Positions 21,118-30,215 of a DNA stretch of 64,000 nt are shown here, one piece after another. Source of the DNA: Haliclona indistincta (Eukaryota; Porifera; Demospongiae; Haplosclerida; Chalinidae); NCBI GenBank assembly GCA_964017065.1, contig OZ024785.1, positions 10,743,086-10,807,085 on the forward strand. The letters are read 5' to 3'. Made by a program: the position numbers and the translations under genes. Each line of letters starts with the position of its first letter. Positions within the stretch are counted from its first letter, which is position 1. Under the pieces are notes generated by a model. It had not been told where the DNA came from and made no database searches. It was given only the letters and a program-made list of their open reading frames with translations.

Positions 21118-23460
21118 ATGACTTATTATTCCTGTTGCAATCCGTTTGACATACCTGGGCATGATTTCTCTACCCGGAAGACGAGCTTGAGACCTGTACA
21201 GGAATGGATGGTGGAAAAAGTACCACAAATTTCTCATGGGTCAAAAATTTGTGACCGCTGTCGCAAAAAGTTGGCAAAAGAGCAATTAATTCCTGCTAAG
21301 CCAATTCCAGAACCAGTTCTAGTAACTGCAAAACAACAGATTGCAGAATTCAGTTCCAACAGCAATGATTCTGGAGAGAGTGATGCTGAGTTTCAGCATA
21401 TTGCAAGAGTAGAAGCTGTTGCTGCACTAAACATTTGTTTAGCTGATCTTGGTGAAACACCGTACTCTCAGAGGAAGGGACGTTCCAAAAGTTACTCTCG
21501 ACAGAAAGTTGACAAAGTCAGTGAAGCACTAAAACGAACTGGTATAGCTTGTGAAACTGTGCAAGATGATGGGAAAGAAATGATTGATCAATTGAAAGAA
21601 AAGTTTCAATGTACCACTCATAAAGGTGAGCAGTTACAGATTCTATCTGTCTTACCAAAGAGCTGGTCCGTAAAACAAGTTCAAGAAGAATTTAGTGTAA
21701 CGAACTACATGGCACGCCAATCCAAAGCCTTGGTCAGAGAGAAAGGGATTCTCTCCTTACCTAATCCCAAGCGTGGTCCATCGCTACCTCCTGAAACCAT
21801 CAAGTTGGTTTGTGAGTTTTATCAGTCAGATGAAATTAGCAGAGTTATGCCAGGCAGAAAGGACTTTGTATCAGTGAGAGAAGAAGGAGGCCGCCGTCTA
21901 CATGTCCAGAAAAGGTTGATCCTAAGCAATCTCAAAGAGGTATACTGCGAGTTCAAAGCAAAGTTCCCTAGTAAAAAAATAGGGTTTTCTAGATTTGCTG
22001 AAGTTCGACCGAAGCAATGCGTGTTAGCTGGGGCTGGAGGTACACATTGTGTTTGTGTATGCACAATACATCAAAATGTGAAACTTATGTTTCTCATGAT
22101 TCAAGCACATGTACCAGAGTTAGCAACATACTATAATTGCCTAGCAAAAACTATGTGCAACCCTCCATCTCCTAGTTGTTGCCTTGGAGAATGTCCCATT
22201 TGTCCTGATATCCACCTGTTAAAGGCAGATCTCCTCACCTCACTAGAGGAATCCGATGTTGATGAAATTATATTTAAACAGTGGGTTAGTACTGATAGGT
22301 CTACACTAGAGACCTTTTGCCAATCAGCTGAAGATTTCATTGATCTTTTTTGTGAGAAGTTAGAGGTCCTACGACCTCACTCTTTTATAGCAAAGCAGCA
22401 AGCTACCTTTTTTTCTAGTTGCAAGATAGATTTGAAGATGGGAGAGATTTTAGTAAATGCTGATTTCTCTGAAAACTACGCATTTGTATTACAAGATGCT
22501 TCTCAAGGGTTCCATTGGAACAACAGCCAAGCAACTATCCATCCTTTTGTTGCTTACTATCTCCATGTAGAGTCAGCTGAGGTCCGTCAATTGAGCTTTG
22601 TAGTTATTTCCGACTGTCTTCATCATGATACAATTGCCGTTTATACATTCCAGAAGAGCTTTATTAATTTTTTAAAATCATACCTCCCACTTGATGCACA
22701 GCCTTCCAAAATAAAATATTTTTCTGATGGTTCAGCACCTCAATACAAAAATCGAAAAAACTTTCTCAATTTATGCCTTCATCAGCAAGACTTTGGAATT
22801 CTAGCAGAGTGGCACTTTTCAGCCACATCACATGGCAAAGGGGCTTGTGATGGTCTAGGTGGAACATTGAAGCGTCTTGCTGCTCGTGCTAGCCTGCAAA
22901 GGCCATACAACAGTCAAATTATGACTCCAAGACAACTGTATGAATGGGCTGTAGAGAATATACAGTCAGTTCATTTTCAGTACTCAAGCATAGAGGATTA
23001 TAGGGAGGAAGCTAAGCACCTCGAACAGCGTTTCCTCGTTTCTCGCACAATTCCAGGAACCCGAAAGTACCACAGCTTTATCCCTGTTTCAAGTAACAAA
23101 CTGCAAGTTGCATGCTATTCTAGCTCAACTACTTTCAAAGAGGAAACGGTTACTCTAGAGTCTAATGATCTTCCAATAGAATCTATCACTGGATTCGTTA
23201 CTTGTGTATGGGAAAACGAATGGTGGTTGGCTTGTGTAATCAAGACCATTCCAATCGAGAGTTGTGTTGAAGTAACATTCCTACACCCTCATGGTCCATC
23301 GAGTTCATTCAGATTCCCACTACAGAAAGATATACAAACAATTCCCTTGAGTAGTGTTCTGGTACCTGTTGATCCAAGATCAAGATCTGGACGTGTTTAT
23401 ACCCTTGAAAGAGAAGAAGTAAAGAAAACTATTCAGAAGTTCAAAGAAGTTTCAAAGTAG
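21118..23460 (+). CDS. Sola-like transposase, 780 residues, intact
   Basis: The N-terminus has a zinc-binding-like region (YYSCCNPF ... SKICDRCRKKL, residues 3-57). A helix-turn-helix-like segment around residues 175-205 (SWSVKQVQEEFSVTNYMARQ) follows. The presumed catalytic core shows NADFSENYAF (Asp near 449), FSDGSAPQYKNR (Asp near 537) and SHGKGACDGLGGTLKR (acidic Asp near 578), the pattern I associate with Sola transposases; residue assignment is inference. Cysteine clusters (CVCVCTIHQ; CCLGECPIC) lie between. The last 30 codons fall in the right inverted repeat. No introns are needed. The family name rests on motif memory and the 4-base target duplication; a related KDZ-like or unnamed DDE family is the alternative. 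Confidence 0.7.
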   Translation: MTYYSCCNPFDIPGHDFSTRKTSLRPVQEWMVEKVPQISHGSKICDRCRKKLAKEQLIPAKPIPEPVLVTAKQQIAEFSSNSNDSGESDAEFQHIARVEAVAALNICLADLGETPYSQRKGRSKSYSRQKVDKVSEALKRTGIACETVQDDGKEMIDQLKEKFQCTTHKGEQLQILSVLPKSWSVKQVQEEFSVTNYMARQSKALVREKGILSLPNPKRGPSLPPETIKLVCEFYQSDEISRVMPGRKDFVSVREEGGRRLHVQKRLILSNLKEVYCEFKAKFPSKKIGFSRFAEVRPKQCVLAGAGGTHCVCVCTIHQNVKLMFLMIQAHVPELATYYNCLAKTMCNPPSPSCCLGECPICPDIHLLKADLLTSLEESDVDEIIFKQWVSTDRSTLETFCQSAEDFIDLFCEKLEVLRPHSFIAKQQATFFSSCKIDLKMGEILVNADFSENYAFVLQDASQGFHWNNSQATIHPFVAYYLHVESAEVRQLSFVVISDCLHHDTIAVYTFQKSFINFLKSYLPLDAQPSKIKYFSDGSAPQYKNRKNFLNLCLHQQDFGILAEWHFSATSHGKGACDGLGGTLKRLAARASLQRPYNSQIMTPRQLYEWAVENIQSVHFQYSSIEDYREEAKHLEQRFLVSRTIPGTRKYHSFIPVSSNKLQVACYSSSTTFKEETVTLESNDLPIESITGFVTCVWENEWWLACVIKTIPIESCVEVTFLHPHGPSSSFRFPLQKDIQTIPLSSVLVPVDPRSRSGRVYTLEREEVKKTIQKFKEVSK

Positions 23461-23974
23461 CATGTACTCTTCACTTTTTCCTGTAGAATTACTGAATTTT
23501 TCAATATATCAAATTTAAAATCTTTGCAAAATTAACTATCCCATTGCCGTCCCAACATGAAATTTAGTAATAATGTAGCTTATAGGGTACTGATTAGTCA
23601 CACATGTTTTTATGAAAATTGAAGCAGCGTTTTTTTAAAGATCAAAGCTTTAATCTTGTAGGCGTGGTCAAGTGGTCGTAACGTACTATGCACTATGTGA
23701 GATATATATCACATGAAAGAGCATTTAATCAGCTTCAATTTGATATCTCTGATCTGCTGATATGATAAAATATAACAAAGTTAGGAAAAGTTTAATGACA
23801 TGTAGTAGTAAATATCTTAGAAAATGTAATTATTGTTAATTAAGAAACCATACAAGGTATCAAGCTGAAACTTGTTACGGAATCATATAACCATAAGGGG
23901 TTCAACAACACCAAGTTTCAAGAAAATCCCAGAGGGTCATGCCAAAAAGTTGTTGAAATGATATGGATTGACCC

Positions 23975-23978
23975 AGCA
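23975..23978. repeat. AGCA target-site duplication, right copy
   Basis: Pairs with 19702-19705. The BEN gene's exon resumes directly after it. Confidence 0.8.
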
Positions 23979-24330
23979 GCCAAGTTTGGCAAGGAAAAGA
24001 CACGCCAAAGTTTTGAAAGTATAAAGCTGAAGTGCAATCAAAAATGTCGGGACAAGGAGAAAATTTGTGGTGATCTTGATGATGGCATTCTTGATGCTGC
24101 TCTGGAATTGTAAACAACAATAACGTTTCTGGACATGCATTGTGTGTATACCGCCATGTATACTTCATCACTGATTGTTGTATTTATGATAATCATACAT
24201 AAGAACAACTAAGACACTATGAGTAAGATGGATAATCTTAGTTAGATCCTTATTTCATAATCTTATTCTTACTAAGATCTTAGTGGTCAGGTCTTGGTTT
24301 AAGATCTAAGTAAGATGATTTTGCTGGGAT

Positions 24331-25221
24331 ACGGTAGTTTGTTTGTCCAGGAACAGTTGGTCTTCCTATGAAGAAAGGAAAGCATGGTCACACACAATCA
24401 TTCACAGATTTGCACACTTCAGCTAAAGAAAGAGGTAATACTCTAAGGTGGTGGGTACACTTGTTAATATTCATAGCATTGTAGTATATAAACTACTTTA
24501 TAAGCACTGCGATCTCCATAAGAGCAGACCACTCAACTCTCACGATTCTATCGTGAGACTCACGATATCGGTCCTCATCTCACGGTTTCTCACGATAAGC
24601 AAGCGCTTGGAAGAAGGCGGGGTTGTTACCGCCCTTTAATTCATATTAAGCATACACGTATACGTCACACACGTGCGTGCGCGTTTGCAGCTGTTTTAAG
24701 TTTGCTGTCAGCCAAATTCGACGACGTCGGACCGTGTTACTGTTTGCTAATAATGATATTTTGATAATAATTATAATGATTTCATGGTCAATAATAATGA
24801 ATAACTAAGTACTAAGTAATAACTAAGTTTGCTGTCAGCCAAATTCGACGACGTCGGATCGTGTTACTGTTTGCTAATAATGATATTTTGATAATAATTA
24901 TAATGATATTATAATGATATTCATGGTCAATAATAATGAATAACTAATGATCTCACTACAGCCTGCATAGTGAAGTTGAGAGGTCTGTAAGAGTATGGCA
25001 GAAATAACACACAAAGCGTCTGTGGCTGTTTTCTCTACTATCGAACAAATAAATCTGCATACTTAGTAGAGAAAAGACTGATGCAGCTGATGCAACTATG
25101 ATATAAACCCAAAAATCCATTAGCAAAGTGTACCCGCCCCCTCAATCTCAGTTTTAGTTTTGTTTTAGTATAACTGATCGCACTTAACATAGGTAGATCA
25201 AGTATTATTTTTTCCCTAAGT
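24331..25221. other. Intergenic, with a 127-base tandem duplication
   Basis: A 127-base unit starting TTTGCTGTCAGCC at 24701 is repeated from 24828 to about 24945 with few changes. TCACGAT ... ATCGTGA at 24540-24556 forms a small hairpin amid several CTCACGAT copies. No coding exon is firm, although 24970-25070 could be a decayed exon. Confidence 0.5.
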
Positions 25222-25575
25222 TGGCTGGTAGATGAGCAAGTTGCTACTGCGGCAATCCGAGATGACATACTGATTGAAGAACAATCCGTTGAGTGCAGGC
25301 CCGAAAAGTTGCCATGTTCAATACTGGACGAAAACGTTGATGTTTGTGTAGTTAGGCAGTTTTTTACCAACGACGCATGGTTGCTGGTGGAGGAGACTGT
25401 TAGGAACAAGCGCAGAGCCAATGTTTGGCTCTGTGCATCCTGCTGCAAAGATCTGGAAGGAGACGTCATTTTATGCGACGCTTGCCTCAAGTGGTACCAT
25501 TTTCACTGTGTTGGTATAACTTCAAAACCTAAAAAGAAGAATTGGTACCGTAGAGATTGTTGTCAACAAGTGTAA
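25222..25575 (+). CDS. PHD-finger C-terminal exon of an unknown gene
   Basis: The exon is open from a good acceptor (pyrimidine tract, AG at 25219-25220) to the stop at 25573-25575. Residues run from LVDEQVATAAIRDD, through an acidic segment, to a PHD finger: WLCASC...GDVILCDACLKWYHFHCVG...WYRRDCC, giving the C4HC3 pattern with the conserved aromatic before the last cysteine pair. PHD fingers read histone tails, and such fingers often sit at the ends of Ulp1- or transposase-bearing element proteins. Upstream exons are not identified. This finger differs from the one in the triplicated transposon. It may be the tail of a broken element gene. Confidence 0.55.
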   Translation, partial: WLVDEQVATAAIRDDILIEEQSVECRPEKLPCSILDENVDVCVVRQFFTNDAWLLVEETVRNKRRANVWLCASCCKDLEGDVILCDACLKWYHFHCVGITSKPKKKNWYRRDCCQQV

Positions 25576-25679
25576 CAATTTTTTTTGTTGTATTCACAAT
25601 CTAAGTCTTCACTCGCTGTATTTCGCGATAAAAATGAGTCGCGTAGCACAAGCATGCCGCGCTCGCCCTTAATTTCGAA

Positions 25680-25815
25680 ATCTTCCCGTTGCATGCCGGG
25701 ACTATAAACGTGAAAATGCCGTTCCCGTTGCCGGGATCGACCCAAAATTCAAACCGGTCCCGTTGCCGGGACTTATAGCCATAAAATGCCGCTCCCGTTG
25801 CCGGGACTCGAGCCA
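25680..25815. repeat. Cluster of TCCCGTTGCCGGGA hairpins
   Basis: At least four variants of a TCCCG-TTGC-CGGGA hairpin, alternating with TAAAATGCCG or TATAAACG spacers. One such hairpin begins each 430-base block at 25773, 28189, 35957 and 47776; in the last two, TTTC replaces TTGC. Confidence 0.7.
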
Positions 25816-26199
25816 CAGCGATTAATTTATTTTCTACGAAGGGGTGTACTTTACTTTTAGACACAATTCATACGATTATTAGTTCCACTCCCACTGAATG
25901 TGAGTAAAATAATATTTGTATATTATTATCGTTAATTTTTTCAAGCACTTGGTGTGATTGATACTAATGAAATTAATGTCGATGTCAAGATAGAATGTGA
26001 ATCTAGTGCATCGAGCAGTGAATTTTTGCAGGAAGAAAAGCCCTGTAAGCACACTAGGATGCTTAAGAATTATAATGATCTTTGCAATTTTTATCTTGTT
26101 ACTGTGTACAATGGGAAAGTTTGGTAGTCTTTTAATTTGGCAGTTTATTGGTGATTGATTCCATGTTGTATTGTGTACGGGCTAGATCGCCAAACTTTA
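25773..26199 (+). repeat. 430-base block, copy 0
   Basis: This block matches the starts of units A (28189), B (35957) and C (47776). It runs from the GCCGCTCCCG hairpin through an exon-like frame (GVIDTNEINVDVKIECE) to GATCGCCAAACTTTAA. After that it diverges from the others. It is the outermost trace of the array, or one of two direct repeats around the gag-like gene that follows. Confidence 0.8.
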
Positions 26200-26379
26200 A
26201 ATCATATTTTGAAAGCATCGCTTTAAAATGGGTTAACAGTTGAAGGCGGGCCACTCCCCTAGCGAGTCACGTGAGCGCGCACGCTGTATCTGGAGTGTCA
26301 GACTTCACCCCAACTGACTTGTGGGGTAGCATCTGTTCTCATCTGTTCATCTGTTCTCGCGTCCTATCCGACTTGCTCG

Positions 26380-28018
26380 ATGCCGAAAACCAGGCGCTCA
26401 ACTACTCGTGGCCGTGGTGCTCCTCCGCCAGCTCCTCGTGGTCGTGGTACCCCATTGCCGATTCCTCCCAACACTACTCGGGGACGTGGTAGCTCCCGAG
26501 GCCATCCTCCTCCACCTGTACCTACCTGCGTCGATCCGTCCCTTACGCTCGGCGATATCCAGGCTCTGATTCGCTAAGAGATAGGCCAGGCACTCGCCAC
26601 AGCTCCTCCGAGTTCATCACCCTCTGCAATTCCGACCACCCAACCTCCCACTACTACTGTACCAAGTGAGCGCACTGTCTGTGGTGTTGTGTTATAGCAA
26701 ACGTGTGTCACACCATATTTTAAACATCTGTTGTTGTTTTTTTTTAAATTCGCTAATGTGCGAGCGGTGTCCAGATGGCGCACGTGGTGGGCTGGTGCGT
26801 CACCGTGCGTGGGTGGCATATGTACATGTATGTAGTTAGTGCACGCGCGGTATCTCTTTGGGCGGGCAATCACTCGAGCTTGGGAAAAGCAGTTGGATAG
26901 GGGTATTTAGGCTGGCATGACTAGTCCTAAGCCTGCGAAGTTTAGGATTGTATCTTCATGCATACCACTGCACTTATTTTATGCTAGCCTATTACTTTGA
27001 CGTAGGTGTGGTATTCTCTCTGGGTTCCCTGCCCTCCTCATCCGCCTTGGTTTCCGTGGCTGAGCGGACCCCTGCCACCTCTAATATTGTATCTGTCTCC
27101 CAGCCAGTGATGTCGATTCCAGCTTCGCCTCAATTCTCCTTAGCTGGAACTGTTGCAACGGTCGAGGGGCAGTTGCCACAGCAAGTTCAGGTGCTGGGAG
27201 GATCGTCTCGTGGTGCAGACACGCAGGGCGTGATAATATCTCCCGCCCTGCAACCTATTCCAGGGCGTTTGGTGCGTCGCATCATATCTGGCGACTTCAT
27301 AGAGATGAGGGACCTCCTCACGGATAACATTGCCCTTCACGACCAGCTGGAGGCAGTCCAAGGGCCTCTCAACTTAACACCTATTCCGGGTGCACTTCGT
27401 CCCAGATTGCGTGAAGTTCCAAACCTTACATCCTGGGTGTTCTGTTTCCTTGGTTATATTGCAGTTAGGACATCAGACCCGATTACCAGGGACATGTTGG
27501 CGTACTGCCGGCTGATGATTCGGGAGGGGCTTAGACACGGTGGGAACGGCTGGAGAGATTACGACCGCTGTTTTCGGTCACAAGCTGCCATTGACCGGTC
27601 TCTACGATGGAACAAGCTACTATCAAATCTTCATGCTGCGACGATAATCAGCCAAAGGGCAAGCGGAGGCGTATACTGTTCCCTTTGCCGTGGATTCGAC
27701 CACTCTTCTTTGCAATGTGCCTTGGCATTTGTGGAGCAGCCGTTAACTCAAGGCCTTCCAGCAAATTCAGCTGCGACACTACCTGAGAGCCGACCAACAC
27801 ACTCTCGTTCTCGGACACCTCGTCCAGTATGTAGCTCATGGAACTCTGGGGGCTGCATATATCCGGGCAGTTGCACATTCAGGCATGTGTGTGCCACATG
27901 TGGGAATCGTTATCATCGCGCCAAGGATTGTTCGGACACCCCAGCAGACTCTCCCTTTAGGCGACGTTCCGATGCTGCGTCTAGGCCTGCAACATCATCG
28001 GCTGGGCAGAAACGCTGA
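26380..28018 (+). pseudogene. Gag-like protein with CCCH/CCHC zinc fingers (DIRS-like or similar retroelement)
   Basis: Exon 1 from ATG 26380 is Arg-Gly/Pro-rich (TTRGRGAPPPAPRGRG), has one in-frame TAA at 26575-26577, and reads on to a donor near 26667. Exon 2 opens after the acceptor at 27004 and runs to the TGA ending at 28018. It has a hydrophobic helical region, a WRDYDRCFRSQAAIDRSLRW segment, a C-rich finger (YCSLCRGFDHSSLQC), then CSSWNSGGCIYPGSCTFRHVC and CATCGNRYHRAKDC. This combination resembles the nucleocapsid-like ORFs that accompany tyrosine recombinases in DIRS-like or related elements; I cannot prove the superfamily. No recombinase or reverse transcriptase follows, so it is a stranded or non-autonomous remnant. 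Confidence 0.5.
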
Positions 28019-28361
28019 GAGAGGCTGCTTCGGTTGTGCAGAGATATACTAGCACACTTATTTATTCTATTATAAATTAATTTTTATTCTTTTGTCATTG
28101 TACTCACGCATTTATTCCTGTGTTGGTTGTTGGGCATGCAGACATAGATTGGTGTTCATTATTGAACTTTCTCAATGTTTGTATTGGTTATAGCCATAAA
28201 ATGCCGCTCCCGTTGCCGGGACTCGAGCCACAGCAATTAATTTATTTTCTACGAAGGGGTGTACTTTACTTTTAGACACAATCCATACGATTATTAGTTC
28301 CACTCCCACTGAATGTGAGTAAAATAATATTTGTATATTATTATCGTTAATTTTTTTCAAG

Positions 28362-29493
28362 CACTTGGTGTGATTGATACTAATGAAATTAATGTCGATG
28401 TCAAGATAGAATGTGAATCTAGTGCATCGAGCAGTGAATTTTTGCAGGAAGAAAAGCCCTGTAAGCACACTAGGATGCTTAAGAATTATAATGATCTTTG
28501 CAATTTTTACCTTGTTACTGTGTACAATGGGAAAGTTTGGTAGTCTTTTAATTAGGCAGTTTATTGGTGATTGATTCCATGTTGTATTGTGTACGGGCTA
28601 GATCGCCAAACTTTAACACCAAATTAAAAGCTTCAGTTTTAGCCTCAACTACCTTTTAACACACCGTAATCACACATATTTCCAGGGTAACTTAATTTTC
28701 GTGGGTAAGGGAAACCACGAAAATCAAATCAACGAAAATTTTGACTCGAAAATTTTGCTAACAATCAACTACTGTACAGCGCACAAGTATTATGGCTCTT
28801 CTTCACTACCTTAAGGTCAGTTGAGTGTAATTATGGACTACCTGATCTACTAGAGGAGTTTGCTTCTCATATCCCACCAGTAGCCTATTGTTGAAGCTAA
28901 CCGGCAACACTCCTGAGTCACCCAACTCATCAGCGACAGGTGTGAAACAAAACCACATGCCGCAACCAACTATTTTACCAATAGCAGCTTCCCATACAGT
29001 TCTGTAAACATGCATGGTAACCACGGATGCAGAGATTCTTTTTGTACTCAGTTTCTCGATCTTTGACCGTGTCGTCGACCTCCACCATGGTGACCACGTG
29101 CCAGAATTAATATTTTGTGGGATCTAATTTTCGTGTGTGCATTCTCCTCTCAAAAAATTAGAACCCACGAAAAAAAAACGGTATTATGTAGGACTTCTAA
29201 CTCAATTTGATCCTTTCACTGTAGGTATGGAGCAACAGTTTGAAGGTAAGGTTAAGTAAATTCAAATTTTATTTCAACTTAGCTCACTATAGATGAAAGT
29301 GAGATTGCAAGCAGTACAAGTAGCTCCTCTATGGTGGTTTTTCATTAATTTTTTATAATATCCATTGTTACACATAGGAAAGTATCACAATTTGTCCAGT
29401 TCTCTACTCTATTTTATGACCGACCAGAGTGGACTAGTTTTTGGTTCTTCCAACTCCTCCTCGCCTAGACAGTCACAAGACTACTAACACTAA
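28362..29493 (+). other. Putative 3' exons of an unknown gene, unit A
   Basis: Exon-like segments are 28362-28460 (LGVIDTNEINVDVKIECE..., donor CCCT|GTAAGC), 29225-29245 (MEQQFEG), 29293 to about 29330 (DESEIASSTSSSS) and one from about 29380 to 29493. Each has an AG acceptor. The peptide is acidic and serine-rich with no known domain. In the array these exons lie downstream of the truncated kinase of the preceding unit, so they could be the end of the same ancestral gene. Unit B retains an extra AGTTCAAGAAGAAGT at the third exon that A and C have lost. Confidence 0.35.
28806..29040 (-). pseudogene. Remnant of a repeat-borne ORF (VYRTVWEAAIGK type), unit A
   Basis: The minus strand reads MHVYRTVWEAAIGKIVGCG and continues open for about 70 codons. 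The opening resembles a short motif that recurs in cnidarian and sponge repeat ORFs, but the downstream part is not recognisable. It lies between two AATTTTCGTGG-containing sequences (28690 and 29128), suggesting a small element. Copies occur at about 36514-36731 and 48333-48550. Confidence 0.25.
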
Positions 29494-30215
29494 ACAAAAC
29501 TAAACATATGAAGTTTTCTCATTATTTTACACCTGTCCTATCATCCTGTTTTGTACATAATTATGTTGTGTGAGAATCAATCATGAAGTATCTGTATAGA
29601 CTTCGACATTGTGGAAAAAACCAGGCGTGCAAACATGCACTAAATGAGCAATGGAAAGCTATTGTCTCTTACCTATACAGCAAAATGTTGAGAAGGCTAC
29701 ATGTTACTTTGAAGGAATCTTTGCTTGTAGCTTGATTATTATTTGAACCATAGATGTACAGTACAAAGCATATGCAAGTATGCAAAAATTATGATGATTA
29801 CGTGATGATGATTACGTAATGGCTGGTGTTTATACATGAATTTATATGGCGCTTATGAGAAATATAGCGATACTTTTAGCGTCTGTGTAGCGATCTCTGT
29901 ATACCGCACAACCGCGTGGCCTTGCTTGTCATCTTCGTCCAAGCACGCTCTGTGGAAGGATAAAGATTCCAAGAGGATAGGCACCAGCATTGGCGAGCTA
30001 CAGACGCACAAGCAAGGGCTACTTCGCTGAAAGATAGCCACTACTAGTGCAAGCTGCTCTCAGGATGCAGTTGCTGTGTATCTGGAAGACGGAGATATAT
30101 GGCGCGCCGTTTGTAAAAGTGTTCAGAACCGAATACTCAGAACCAAGGTTAACAGTGGGCGGGTAAATAAGCTTATAGGCGTGGTATCTGCTGTGAGCGC
30201 CACGTGTTCACGATC

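Larger units (their letters stand above)
19706..23974 (+). mobile_element. Sola-like DNA transposon, 4.27 kb, with 0.6-kb inverted repeats
   Basis: The element begins GGGTCATTCCATATC and ends with the near-complement GATATGGATTGACCC. Long imperfect inverted repeats occupy 19706-20300 and 23368-23974. A 4-base AGCA duplication flanks it; 4-base duplications are characteristic of Sola elements. One transposase gene lies between the repeats. The right repeat contains the last 30 codons of the transposase, while the left carries a mirror copy with small deletions, so the repeats include coding sequence. It sits inside the BEN gene's last exon. Autonomy is plausible because the transposase frame is intact. 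Confidence 0.75.
18264..24113 (+). pseudogene. BEN-domain gene, seven exons, last exon split by a Sola-like transposon
   Basis: Exons are 18264-18345, 18672-18884, 18938-19071, 19125-19190, 19244-19411, 19468-19642 and 19695 onward; all phases join. The order is a basic start (MSKRMRRENRRFKD), an acidic tail in exon 2 (DSSDSD), a short helix in exon 4 (LLITIDRRLRNIEKK), a Gln/Ser-rich exon 5, then a BEN-like domain in exons 6-7. BEN hallmarks are YALNLMDTLFTDEEM, the LPQDRVKTLIG helix and the final NQKCRDKE. The last exon is interrupted at 19706; its remainder resumes after 23978 and stops at 24111-24113. Outside the insert and one target-site copy the exon halves are in the same frame. BEN proteins bind DNA and repress chromatin; here that is inference. 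The gene may itself be an accessory gene of a larger element. Confidence 0.65.
10189..24330. mobile_element. Candidate 14-kb composite element with 12-base inverted ends
   Basis: ATCCCAGCAAAA at 10189-10200 is exactly repeated in reverse complement at 24319-24330, and the match continues imperfectly inward (ATCTTACT, then A/T-AG). Both ends are followed inward by many CTAAG / CTTAG motifs, resembling the subterminal repeats of CACTA/EnSpm elements. A CACTA-like C-terminal transposase remnant lies inside (15564-16608, minus), but so do hAT, retropepsin and Sola-like insertions. No convincing target duplication is seen beyond the AT at each edge. The two ends could instead belong to separate elements of one family. 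Confidence 0.35.

Noticed and set aside
25601..25864. Minus-strand frame with PATGAAFYG and FEFWVDPGNGNG peptides
   Set aside because: It is the translation of the GC-rich hairpin repeats, not an independent gene.
29853..30041. Similar outward-reading open frames in both transposon inverted repeats (also 34507-34767, 46326-46586, 49378-49566, 58106-58366)
   Set aside because: They are mirror copies of one inverted-repeat sequence; differences between arms change amino acids freely, and no domain is present. They look like chance open frames in GC-richer repeat ends.
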